Shown in pieces: positions 12,389-23,754 of a DNA stretch of 64,000 nucleotides. Within the stretch, counting starts at the first letter, position 1; the number at the start of each line of letters is the position of its first letter. The position numbers were made by a program, and so were the translations under genes. Source of the stretch: Bimuria novae-zelandiae CBS 107.79 (taxonomy: Eukaryota; Ascomycota; Dothideomycetes; Pleosporales; Didymosphaeriaceae); the NCBI GenBank assembly GCA_010015655.1, contig ML976698.1, positions 238,282-302,281 of the forward strand, read 5' to 3'. The notes below the pieces were generated by a model that ran no database searches, was not told the DNA's origin, and was given only the letters and a program-made list of their open reading frames with translations.

Positions 12389-14329
12389 ATGCCTCCTCCT
12401 CGTTCTCCCTCTCTGTATCGAAGAAAGAGCGGTCTCGATACACCGCAGCTCGACGACATGGCGCAGCCGAGGGCGGCCACTCCCTTGCTTGGTGTGGAAG
12501 ATGAAGGCGCGCAAGGGTTTGGGGCATCCACTTCGAGTTTTGAACCGTTGCTGTCGACTGATGAACCGGATATGAAGAGTTTCGGGTACAGGAGAAGAAC
12601 TTTTTGGACGAGGAACCGGAAGAGGATAGTGATCGGGTATATCGTTCTGAGCGCCGTGGTCCTGCTGGGGGGGTACTTTGTGCTTAGGAAAAGTGGAGAT
12701 CCAACACTGCAACTACCCAACCAACCTCTTATCGTCGAGCTGCCTGGGTATGGAAAGTTCCGGGGAACAAAGGTCGTTAAGAATAAGAAGAACGTTTTGC
12801 TTGACGAACCGGTCGATGCGTGGCTGGGTATCGAATACTCAACGCAACCCGTCGGCGAGAAACGATTTGGTATACCGGATTGGCCCGAGCCGTTCAATGG
12901 GACGAAGAGTGCGACCGAATATGGGAAAGCATGTATGCAGAACTGGGGGTGGAATCCAAAATGGCACACGGAGGCTTGCTTGACGTTCAACGTGTATCGA
13001 CCACCGGGTATTCCATTCGACACAAAATTACCAGTCTTCGTATTCTTCCATGGGGGATCATTTGTCGTCGGTGATGGGCGAAGCCTGGACGGTGCGACCT
13101 TTGTCTCGAAGAGCAAGGAACCGCTCATGGTTGTCACCGCACAATATCGATTGGGTGCCTTGGGAAGTTTCCCGAGCAAGCTCTTCGAAGAGGAAGGGCT
13201 ACTTAACCTAGGAATGCGGGATCAAAGGCAACTGCTCGAATTTCTCCAAAAATACCTCACAAATTTTGGTGGCGATTCGGGGCGTGTCACACTGGGAGGA
13301 CAATCTGCTGGGGCGCACGCTGTCGGTCTCCACCTCTTTCATGACTACGGCGAAACGGAAGGCAAGAAACTTTTCAGTCAAGCCATCATTGCATCTGGCG
13401 CTCCTACCGCGCGATCTTTTCCATCGCCTACCTACCCTCTCTACGAACGCTATTACAACGACTTCATGACTGACGTCCAATGTCCGATCAAAGTGAACAG
13501 CACCAACGCGGAAACCCTCCAATGTCTCCGAGCTGTCCCGATGAGTAAGTTTCGACTCGCATCAGGGAAGCTATACACCGCATCCAACTACAACATCACT
13601 TGGCCATGGCAGCCTAACTTTTCGGGTCCTGTTATAGAGAAGTCAGGCTCCCAGTCAGGCATCGACGGCACGTTCTTCAAGATCCCACTTCTTATTTCCT
13701 CTGTCACAGATGAAGGAAAGATGTTCGCACCAAGAGACCTTGAGACGAACACCGACTTTATAGATTTCATGGCGAACCTCCTCCCTGGACTGACGTCCGA
13801 CGACCTCGCCGAGCTCGAAAAACTCTACCCCGATCCAAGTGATGGGGAAGGCCCCTATACCGATTACGGAGGCCGCTTCGTCTCCACACAATTCGAGCGC
13901 ATAAGCGCTGCCTACGGCGACTACTCATACATCTGTCCCGTACAAGAAACCGCACACCGACTCGCTGTCGCTGGCGCGCCGGTATACAAAGCGCGCTTTA
14001 ACACTCCCAATGGTGCACCTGCGTGTATGTGCGTCCCGCATGCTAGCGATCATGGGTACTTCAACGGCCATACCAATGTGGAGTACCCCGACATCGCGGA
14101 AATCTATCATAGCTACTACGCGAGCTTCGTAATCAGTGGGGACCCCAACACGTACAAGAGTCCCAAGGCGCCAAAGTGGGATCGATATTGGAAGGTAGGA
14201 AGTGGACAGCTAGCCGTCGGCAACACGGCCAGGGGTGGTGTGGTTATGGAAGAAGAGAGGAAAGGCATTAGGATGAGGGAGTGTGCTTGGTGGAGGGATG
14301 AGGCGAGAATGAAGAGGCTAAATAAGTAG
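12389..14329 (+). CDS. Type-B carboxylesterase/lipase with N-terminal membrane anchor
   Basis: Single-exon gene of 646 residues, an alpha/beta-hydrolase of the carboxylesterase/cholinesterase family that hydrolyses carboxylic esters. After a polar 75-residue N-terminus and a basic stretch (RRRTFWTRNRKR) there is one hydrophobic segment at about 80-98, so it is probably a type II membrane protein with a lumenal or extracellular catalytic domain. The family signature STQPVGEKRF is at 151-160. The oxyanion-hole HGG is at 221-223. The nucleophile elbow GGQSAG at 303-308 (Ser306) has Gln where most members have Glu. The acidic triad residue is probably Glu442 in TDEGK and the His is probably His551 in PHASDHGYF. 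The Cys residues expected for the first disulfide loop (182, 197) are present. The ATG at 12389 is the first in frame and gives the cytosolic tail; Met24 is an alternative. The gene appears intact. Confidence 0.92.
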   Translation: MPPPRSPSLYRRKSGLDTPQLDDMAQPRAATPLLGVEDEGAQGFGASTSSFEPLLSTDEPDMKSFGYRRRTFWTRNRKRIVIGYIVLSAVVLLGGYFVLRKSGDPTLQLPNQPLIVELPGYGKFRGTKVVKNKKNVLLDEPVDAWLGIEYSTQPVGEKRFGIPDWPEPFNGTKSATEYGKACMQNWGWNPKWHTEACLTFNVYRPPGIPFDTKLPVFVFFHGGSFVVGDGRSLDGATFVSKSKEPLMVVTAQYRLGALGSFPSKLFEEEGLLNLGMRDQRQLLEFLQKYLTNFGGDSGRVTLGGQSAGAHAVGLHLFHDYGETEGKKLFSQAIIASGAPTARSFPSPTYPLYERYYNDFMTDVQCPIKVNSTNAETLQCLRAVPMSKFRLASGKLYTASNYNITWPWQPNFSGPVIEKSGSQSGIDGTFFKIPLLISSVTDEGKMFAPRDLETNTDFIDFMANLLPGLTSDDLAELEKLYPDPSDGEGPYTDYGGRFVSTQFERISAAYGDYSYICPVQETAHRLAVAGAPVYKARFNTPNGAPACMCVPHASDHGYFNGHTNVEYPDIAEIYHSYYASFVISGDPNTYKSPKAPKWDRYWKVGSGQLAVGNTARGGVVMEEERKGIRMRECAWWRDEARMKRLNK

Positions 14330-15105
14330 ATTTGGCGCGGGAGAGATAGAAGGTCTTGTTGTATTCTCTAGACTCTAGAGGACCCGATTGTGTGCATAGC
14401 GCGGCATGGTATGTTTGTTGGTTGGCGTTTTCGGTAAACAATTTCTACCTGGCGCTGGGCACGGATTGTGAGCGTTTTATTTTGTTTCAAGAGCCGTTGG
14501 TACAAAAGCAGTGTCATTTAGAAAGTCAATTCAGGACTCGGGTCCTGTCCTTTGATTTTCTACAGTCAGATAAGTCGCTGAACTTGATCGAAAGTGATCG
14601 CTGCTCAACATTAAGGTGATGCAGCGAGGCGATCGGCCCGCTTCGAGACCATTGACCTCTAACCATAATCGCTGGAGGTGAACTCAATTATCGAAGTCAG
14701 GTCGAAGTTCGTACAGCATCATCTGCTGCTTCTGAAAGGTGGGAGTTCGTCTAGTGAAATTTATCCGAACCATCTCCGAGGAAGACCTTAGATCTTCTCA
14801 TAGTTTCGCGTTTCTTGGAACAAATATGAGTACCGAAAACCTCTTAGATAACGACTCCAAGGAAAGCTGAACGGCCCGTCATTGTGGATGCTTAATCGCG
14901 GACTTCATCGACATGTAGACGTCCAGAGAGGTCCAGATAGTGGACCAGGTTAGTAGTCGCGCTAAAGTACTGCCGTCCGCTATATGCAAGAGCGGAGTGC
15001 GCGCATTCAATCTCCGCACTCAAGCCTTAAGTCGCGGTAAAAGTTGCTCTACTAGCTCACAAGCGGTGTTCGGGGGCAAAAGTAGTGTGCCATGTGAGTG
15101 TGGAC
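14330..15105. other. Intergenic flank downstream of carboxylesterase gene
   Basis: GC-balanced sequence up to about 15100, where the RIP-mutated block begins abruptly. The frame 14356-14619 shows no domain and is probably 3' flanking DNA. I see no RNA gene. Confidence 0.5.
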
Positions 15106-15785
15106 TCTAGAATAAAATAAAGAAGAGTTACCCTAAGCTAGTAAAAACACTTAACTAAAAGATATTTTTTAGACCTAGGCTTAGGCGAGAAAATGCCTTT
15201 AAAGAAATAAATACTATAAATAAAAAAGCATTAATTAAGCTAAAAATATAGCTTAAAGGAATATAGATAAAGTTATACTAGACTTAGAATCACAAGAAAG
15301 TTACGTGGCAAGAAAAGTGCTTATAAGAGTAGGACTCTATAAATGTAAGAAGACTATACCCTAGGCTATCTTTATTATAAATAGATAACTAATACTAGGT
15401 ATAGTAGTAAGTAAATTTAAGTATAAGATAATACTTAAGATTTATAAATACTAGGAGATAATTATCCTTTACGTTCTTAAAGAAGCTAATTATAATATAA
15501 TATTAAAACTACTCTAGTTAAGGAAGTATAATTTAGAGGTTAACTAAATATAAAAGTCGCTATTTGTAAAGTACTATAATTATATATTATAAGTAAAGCC
15601 TACGTATTAATAGAGAATAATAGTAAATAAGAGAGCTATTAATAATATAGTCTCGCGACTAAAAGTTAATATACACGAAATTGCCATAGTAGACGCTAGC
15701 AGGAACTACTGGGTTATAGAGCGTAAGAAGATAGAAGACAGCACACTCTATAGAATTCTAGCATGCTATCACGCATGGATGTATA

Positions 15786-16262
15786 TGTTATAAGGCTCTC
15801 ACACCTTGTTCCGATCCGGATTAGGGCAGTAAGGTATTATAGTGCTTTATAAATTATTTAGTAGTATAAGTTAATACGACACTTAGTGCGAGGCTAAATA
15901 ATTTAATCTTATAATAAAATAAGATAACTATTAGTCTATATAAGAGAACGTACTCGCTTAGAGGATATATAAGTTAACTATAAGAAAGAAAACAATATAA
16001 GAGAATCTACTATACTATATACTAGTCTATTTCTTCCTCTGTCTCTAGGTGATCCGGCCCCCTTGGCGGATTACTATAGTTCGAAGCTCTTAGCGGATCA
16101 CCTTAATCTAGAGCTACTATTAGATTAGAGTTACGTAACTTTAGCTAATATAAGCGACCCCGCAAGTCCTCGCGGGCTAGTTATAATATAGCCTTATTTA
16201 CCTCCCCCTATTTATTCTTATTTATAGTTATCCTACTATTTAGGTATCTTAAGCTCGTAATA
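15786..16262 (-). repeat. 3' LTR of element B
   Basis: 477 bp, starts TGTTATAAGGCTCTCACACC and ends CTCGTAATA. It matches 29601-30077 along its full length with transition differences only in most places. Confidence 0.9.
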
Positions 16263-16591
16263 TTATCCCTCCTTTTAAGGTAATTATCTAAATACTTATT
16301 ATTTTATAATTATATAGCGGCGCTAGCGTGCGCGCGTATAAGTAGCTATTAAAGCCTTTATTATAAGTTTACCTTATATTCTTCTTTTTACCTGCCTAAC
16401 TATGCTTAAAGTTCTAATAACGTCTTCTAACTAACGTCGCTAGGACTAGATAAAGGCTATTCTAGATATAGATATAGAGATGCTAACTCTATGCAGGCAA
16501 TATAAAAAGAAAGGGCTAAAATACGTAGTAGAATTATCTACTAGTTTTTACGCTTATTATATTTAGGTAAAAATTTAGTATAGTCTATTTT

Positions 16592-16977
16592 TGTATCGGC
16601 GCAGGTCACTTAAAGGATCGATATTGGCGTATCTCTTAGTAAAGGCATATAGGAGTGCGTGTATAAGAATATAGCCTCGAATAAATTAAGTGCCTATAGG
16701 CCTGGTACAAAAGGATATAGAAAAGGTACTAAACTATAAAGGCCCTAAGCTCCTCTAAATACATTTCTTCCTAAATAGCTAGCTAGCACATAACTACCAT
16801 AGGTTAACCGTTAGTCTAATAGATCTAAAATAAGTCCAAATCGGATCTATAGTTCCCTATCGGTCTAATAGATCTGAAATTAGTCTAATACAGATAAGTA
16901 TTAGTTTTTAAATAATTTTAAATTCTATCTTAACTAGCTAAGGGTTCTTATGTTAACAAGTAATTATTCCTATTATA
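16592..16977 (-). repeat. 3' LTR of element A
   Basis: 386 bp, TGTATCGGCGCAGG to CCTATTATA. It contains an internal ~49-bp duplication (two GATCT-centred units around 16800-16880) that is absent from the partner LTR. Confidence 0.85.
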
Positions 16978-17614
16978 CTACCCCCTCCTTTATAACTTAT
17001 AGATAGTCCTTTATTTATACCGTGTATAAATTATTTTACTTATTTTAGCTATTTCTGGCAACTAGCGTAGTTAGTAACGTTATAGTAGTAATTATAACTT
17101 TACTAATTAGTTAATTTTTATTTATTTTATTTTGCTAGTTGCGCGCGTAGCTACCTAAATAAGACTATTTTTAAAGTAGCTACGTAATTATATAGCATGC
17201 CTATATAATATAATTTATTAAGTATTTACAGGTAAGGGGTTGCTCTTTTTTATAAATAAATAGAGCCATAATTAGCAAGGTATAAAAAGGTAGGTTTTAA
17301 TAACTTAGTTCTTTCTTTATTAACTTATAATAATTTAACTTTAGTAGGTATTTAAGACCGTTTTAGCGATATTTATACTACTAATAGCTATTTTAGTTTA
17401 TAATACTTATCTACGCTCCTCCTAAAGCGCTTTTAAAAGTATATTAAGTTATTTATCTACGCTATGTGCGTGGATTTAGTTATAATAACGTATTTAATTA
17501 TAAGTTTCCTAAGCTATCCTCTAAAAAGGATAGCTACTACACCTTTTAGAATAAGAAGTGCAACCCTGTAAGTATAATAATTTTAATTTTAGTTTATTTT
17601 AATAATAGATTAGG

Positions 17615-17995
17615 TAGGTGCCTAACTTCGTAGAGTCTAAATTTTAGACTTTTAGGAGGGCCTTACAGGGTTAAGAGGGGGCTAGTAGAGAGGACGTTAC
17701 TAACCTCTAACCCGCGCTTAATAAGGCTATAAAGGACTTAGGCACAATTGTGCAGGTTACCTAGGCAAGTAAGGCTAGGCTAACTTCTATAGAATTACTG
17801 CTCGCGCAGCATTCTGCTTCTGTGCGGGTGGAGGATCGTCTGCGGCGTGTGGAGGAGGTAGTGGATAATCTTTATAACACCATAAGGATGGCTTCGGAGG
17901 GGGGTCGGGGGAAAGGAAAGGGGAAGGGGAAGGGAAAGGCGCTTGCTACCCTTAAGGGTACTCTACCTAAGCCCTCTAATTTAAATAAAGAGTAG
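17615..17995 (+). pseudogene. Antisense ORF at the 3' end of element A, coiled-coil/lysine-rich
   Basis: A plus-strand reading frame, opposite to pol, is open over roughly 125 codons if three TAG/TAA codons are taken as RIP products of CAG/CAA. Its last ~60 codons (about 17800-17992) are essentially unmutated. They read as a charged, probably coiled-coil stretch (RVEDRLRRVEEVVDNL), then a Gly-Lys repeat (GRGKGKGKGKGK) and a short tail ending at TAG 17993-17995. Just upstream is GTAAGT at 17578 after KKCNP, which could be an intron donor. I recognise no named family. Its place between pol and the 3' LTR suggests an extra protein of this Gypsy lineage, or a captured gene. Confidence 0.5.
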
Positions 17996-20900
17996 AATTT
18001 TATTTTTCTTTCTTTCTTTTTTATACTATTTAAATTTAAAACTTTTAGGCCTGCTACTCTATTCCTTACTCTTATAAGTAAATCTACTAACTTAATACCT
18101 TTAGAGGTCTAGGGCGATTTAGATACTTATTATAAAATTATTTTAACTTATAGGAGGCTCCTATAAAGTTTAATATAAGATACTATACTAGATCTAGGTT
18201 ATGTCCTACCTACTTAACTCTATATTTAAGGGTATTTTAAAATAGCTTACTAGCTAAGATCTCCTTAACTTCCTATTTCTTTACTCTATTAATAGGGACA
18301 CCTAGCAGTTTTAGAGCTTCTTATTTTAGTAGTAGGTCTTAAGAATCTTTATAGAGGAGATTTAAAGTAAAGATATTATAAATTTAGGACCCTAAAGAAA
18401 GTTTAAGTTTATATAAGTAATTAACTTATTTTATTACTTTAAAAGGGCCCTTTTACTTATTAGATAGCTTTTAGCTAAGTTTTAATACTCTAAGATTATA
18501 AGCGTTTAGGTAGACTATATTATTAACTTTATAGTTAACTAAGTAATAGTGTTAATTAATTATAGATTATATTTAGTTTTATACTTATTCTATATTTTCC
18601 TTTGCTAGCTACTAAGCGGCATATATTTATTTAGCTAGTAATTAAGCATTTTTAATATTTAAATAATCCTAGGGCTTAGTAAATAAGGTAGGATTCTAAT
18701 CCTAACTTTAACAGGGTTTAGAGCTATATAGGATCTAGTAGGGTGACATGCTAATAGCTAAATAGGGTAGAGTGACCTGCGCTCGATCGATTAGGGGTAG
18801 AAGTAAACTCTAGTTATCCTGGTAGTAGAATACAAAGGGGCGTAGCCTCAAGTCAATATACTTGTTTATAATTTCTATCTAGCCATCTATCTCTTTATAG
18901 TACGGGGTAGATAGCTTCACTTTAACGCCTATAATCTAATAAAACTCTAACTAGAATATAGAAATAAACTAAGGACCTTAATTAGAAATAATAGACTCTA
19001 GAGTGTGTCTAAATTAGTACACCTATTATATAAATAAGTTAGCCATTTCGCGGGCATCAATCGATTTATAGTAAGAAATAGATACTACTTATTTAGATAG
19101 ATAATTAATAACTACTATAATCTAATTATATCTAGCCCTGTCCTTAAGAAATTCCTTAAAGTTAATATATAGATATTACAAAGGCTTATTAGGGATAGGT
19201 AATAGATATAAAAACCCTAGAGTAGGGGTCTGCCTTAGGTGTGCACGTCGGCAGGGAATATAGTTTTATATATACTACTTATAGGTAGCTTCTCTTCCCT
19301 TCTAGTAGTACTTTCGGGAGAGCAACTAGTGGGTTTTTGTATAACTTAGATAAGCTATTAACTTCTAATTATAAATTTCCTAGATAAGACGGGTATACAG
19401 CGTAGATTCGGGAGGGACGCACAGTCTGTTATTATATAGAATAAGACTATTATAAATCTAATATTTCTCTAGTAGGGACTATTATTCTATAATAAATCTA
19501 AGGCAGTTCTCCTGCAGCAAGGCTTTAATAAGTTAATAAGAATCTAGACTTATAATGTCTTTATTAGTTAATAAGGCGAATACGTCGACTTCGGCATTAG
19601 ACTTCTTAATATAGGTTTAGGCTAGGTTAGAGTTAATTTAGGGGTTAAGTTAATAGGGCCCTAGGAATACTTAGCTATAATTATTATTTTAAATAGCCCT
19701 AAGGTCCGCAAGATTTTATTTTTATTAATTTAAAATATTAGCCCTAGCGTTGCTCTTACCTAGCGTGTATTTAATTTAAAAGTTAAACAAGGATAGCATT
19801 TCGTACTAGTAAACTTAATAAGTATTAAGGACCTTAGTAGTTATAAAGTATTTTAAGAATTAATAATTTAAAAAAACTTAAATTATAGTTTAGGTAAAAG
19901 CAAGTTCTGCGCGCTACTTAATAAAGATAATAATAATAGTAAATAATTCCTTATTATAGATCTCCTAGTTTAGTTTAGATCTAATTAGGACATGACTATA
20001 GAATGCCACTAGTTAAACTTTTCTATCTAAATATTTCTAGGATAGTACTCTTGCAATTACTCTATCTAATACGTCTATTTCTACCCTAGTAGGTAGTTTA
20101 GGGTCGAAGTAATAGAGGGTGGGGATAGCTAGTAACGCCTGTTTAATTTACTAAAAGGCAACTTTACACTCTAAACTCTACTTAAATAGGACCTAAGGGC
20201 TTTACAAGGTACTAATAAGCTTCGTAATGCGAGAGAAGTCCTTAATAAATTACTAATAAAACTTAGTAAATCTAAGAAATAACTTTACACTTATTATAGT
20301 TATAGGGGCTTTCCAGTTCCGTAGTGCTTCTACCTTGGCTAGATCTACCTCCATACCAGTATTGGTAAGGATATAACCTAGGTATCGGGTCCGAGTCACA
20401 TAGAATTTACTTTTAAGGATGTCGACTTGGAGGCTAGCTTTCTAGAGACAATCTAACACCTTCTAGACGTGCTTAATGTGTTCCTTAACGGTGTTGGAAT
20501 AGATAAGGATATTATCTAGGTACGTAATATAAAAGTTATTAAAATAATTAATAAAAATATTATTTATGTATTACTAGTAAGTAGCTAGTCTATTATATAA
20601 TCTAAAAGGTAATACCTTGCACTTGTAAGTTCTGTATTAAGTCTAAAACGTAGTATACTCTTCTAATTTAGGATCTGCAAATTTTATTAAAGGTAGCTTA
20701 AATATTAAATTTAGTAAATATCTTAGCCTTAAAGGGACAAGCTAAAAGTTTGTTAATTCTTAAAATTAGGTAAATATTTTTTTTAGGTTAGAAGGTTAAG
20801 TTTGCGGTAGTCTATATATATTCAAAAATCTCTATTTAGCTTTTGTACATAAAGGATAGGAGACGCGAAAGGGCTTTAACTATACTTAATAAATCCCTTT

Positions 20901-23417
20901 TAAAGATATTTTAGAACGTACTTTTTAATAGCCTCTAGTTCTTCTAGACTGGATTTATATAAAGGACTATAGTTATTTAAAAGGGGTTTAGTAAGCATAA
21001 TCTTATAATTATATAGTTAATACGTAAGTAGCTTATTAGCCGTAGTCTTACTAAACATATCCTAATACTAATAGTATATTTAGGGAAGTTATTCTTTAAT
21101 AAGATAAGTATTTTTAGGATCTTTAGCGTAGCGTTAAGTTTATATATAGTCTAATAGACGTTTGATTTTGTACAGAGAAGTAGTAAAGAATTTGTTAACT
21201 AGCTTTTTTATATTAAAGTAAAAGGCGTTTACTAAGATAAGAGTAATTATAGGCATCTGCATTGCCTGCGGAGCGAATATAAAACAGGCAGGTTTTAGAG
21301 CAGGATTTTAAAAAATTAGGGATACTATCTTCCTACTTAGAGGGAGAGGATAAGGCAGTTAAATAAGGCCCTTAATATAATTAACTATAGGGCTGTTCTT
21401 TATCTAATATTATTTTTATTTCTATAGGATATCTGAGTAATAAATATCTTACTACACCTCTAAGTTCTAAATTAGCTATTCTAGCTATATTAAGATAGTT
21501 TTAGAGGGATCGTAGGTCTTAGGATACTTTACTAGCTATAAGATTTAATTCTATTTTATATCTAATTAAAGCTTAAAGCGCTTAAGCTATTAGAGTCCTA
21601 AAATATAGTCTTATATTCCTAAGTTTATTACTATAAAGGGGTAGTTATAAATTATTCGCCCCTCTATCCTTATATGCAAATAAATGTATTAGTCTACTAA
21701 AGTATAAATTTTATTTAAGAACCCTTAAACTATAACGCGGTATAGTAGTTTTTAGATAAAAATATAAAGTAACTAAAATAAAGAAGCTATAATTTAAGAA
21801 TTAATAAAAAGAAAACTTTAGGTACTAGTATTAATAAGAGCATTAAGTTAGATCCCGTATCTATTTAAATAGAGTATAAGGGGGGTTCGAAAGTAAGGAC
21901 CTCCTAGTAACTTTAATAAATCTATATTAGAAAGGTTATACTTACTTATACCTAGGGCGAAGGCTTTTCCTAGGCGTCTTTATTTCCTAGGGATGCTTCC
22001 TTGTCTATATTAACGTATTCTTAATTAGAGTCTAGTTCTACTCCGATCTCGCGGACGCGGGGTTAAGGGTAATCTTTAATAAAATATCTTAACTTTCTAT
22101 AGTTATAGTAGGTGTTAGAACTTATCTATATTATTAAAGGTTATAATAGTAGGACTATCCTGTCTTAGGGCGCATTTAGAGTAGATTCCTTAATAGGCCT
22201 ATATAGTACCTTAATTAGGGTACTAGGGTGAATTTCTTCCTTATAGTTCTTCTAACGTAGAGGTTAATTTATACTAGTTATAAAGTAAGTAAAGGGACTT
22301 GTTAGTGTATTCTGCGTTTCTAAGTTAAAGGCTATTAGGTAGGCTACTATTTTTTTTTTTTTAAAATTATTCTATAGGTGCTTAAACCCTATATTTAGAG
22401 CTTTTAAGAATAGTGTTATCTTTTCTTATAAAAATAGAGACTATTTATTTTTATAAACTCTACCTTAGATTACTGCACTAATAAACTTAGCCTTAAAAGT
22501 AAGAAAAATTTCCTTAAATGTTATTTTTAAGCGTTAAAACGTAGTCTAATACTTAGCTTCCTTATTACTAGATATAAAGAAGGATAATAGTAGTTTAATT
22601 ATCTTTTTAGTATTCTTAAACTATAACGTATTTAAAGTAGCTAGGTACTAGGGTTCTAAATATTCGCGAGCGGTACTAGAAGTATGTCTTTATACTAATA
22701 CTATATAAGCGTATTTACTTAGATAGTAATCCGCGTTAATCTTAAGATAGTCCCTAATTAATACTTACTATTAAGAAAAGGTAGGTTCTTTCCTATTAAT
22801 TAAGAATTCTATCTTAGAAGTTCGCTTAGATAGCTTTGCTATAATAGTAGCAGGAGATTTAGACTAGTATTAGAGGACTATTAGGGGTGATTTAATTATA
22901 GGCTAGGCTTAGTCCCTAGCTTAAAATTCTTTAGTTAATTACTCTAATTATGCTTATATTTAACGTAATTAGTTCTAAAAAGCTATTACTAAGTTAGTAG
23001 ATTAAACTAAATTAGCTTTAGGTCTAATAATAAGATTATTTAGAGTATTATTGCTTTTTTCGTCTTCTTTACTCTTTAAAGGTTCTAGGGGTGGCTAATA
23101 GTCTCTTTAAGTTTAACTCCGGACCGCCTGCCGTGCTGTTTTTAATAATACTAAAGTAGATATTAACGTTTAATTTTAAGTTTATAAGTTATTAGTAGTT
23201 ACTACTTTTCTATCTTAGCGTAACTTTACGCGACCTTTCTAAAATTAACCTAATTTATCTATAATTAGGAGTTTTAAACCTAAAGGCTTTAGTTAGTAAA
23301 AGGTCTCTAGAATCCTGCTTATTAAGAAAACTAGGGACGCGCTAACGCAGGTCCGTTCTATTCTTATAGCGATATTTTTTAAAGCTATTACTAGCAATAA
23401 TAACCTTTCCTATATAA

Positions 23418-23754
23418 TATATGAGCGCAGGTTACTTAAAGGATTAATATTAGCGTATTTCTTAGTAGAGGTATATAAGAGTGCGTGTATAAAAATATAG
23501 CCTTAAATAAATTAAGTGCCTATAGGCCTGGTACGAAAGGATATAGAAAAGGTACTAAACTATAAAGGCCCTAAGCTCCTCTAAATATACTTCTTCCTAA
23601 ATAGCTAGCTAGCACATAACTGCTATAGGTTAACCGTCGGTCTGATAGATCCGAAATTAGTCCGATACGGATGAGTGTCGGTTTTCGGATGATCTCGAAT
23701 CCTGTCTTAACTGGCCAAGGGTTCTCGTGTCGACGAGCGATTATTCCTGTTACA
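23418..23754 (-). repeat. 5' LTR of element A
   Basis: 337 bp, TATATGAGCGCAGG to CCTGTTACA. Its last ~130 bp (23630-23754) keep CpG-rich unmutated sequence, in contrast to the partner LTR. Confidence 0.85.

Larger units (their letters stand above)
16592..23754 (-). mobile_element. Gypsy LTR retrotransposon A, innermost of the nest
   Basis: LTRs at 16592-16977 (386 bp) and 23418-23754 (337 bp) share the GCGCAGGT..ACTTAAAGGAT and CTAGCTAGCACATAACT blocks. The left copy is ~49 bp longer because a segment containing GGTCTAATAGATCT is duplicated. The flanks ATTTT (16587-16591) and GTTTT (23755-23759) form a 5-bp target duplication with one RIP-type G/A difference. The tract CTACCCCCTCC next to the left LTR is the polypurine tract of a minus-strand element. 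On the minus strand I read a gag zinc knuckle near 22071-22115 (TYYNYRKLRYFIKDY, Cys/His lost by RIP), reverse transcriptase near 20505-20525 (YLDNILIYSNT) and the integrase region toward 18600. It is inserted in the 3' part of element B. Confidence 0.9.

Noticed and set aside
12139..13179. 346-codon minus-strand ORF
   Set aside because: It lies antisense to the carboxylesterase gene, whose family motifs are clear; the frame is a shadow of its codon bias.
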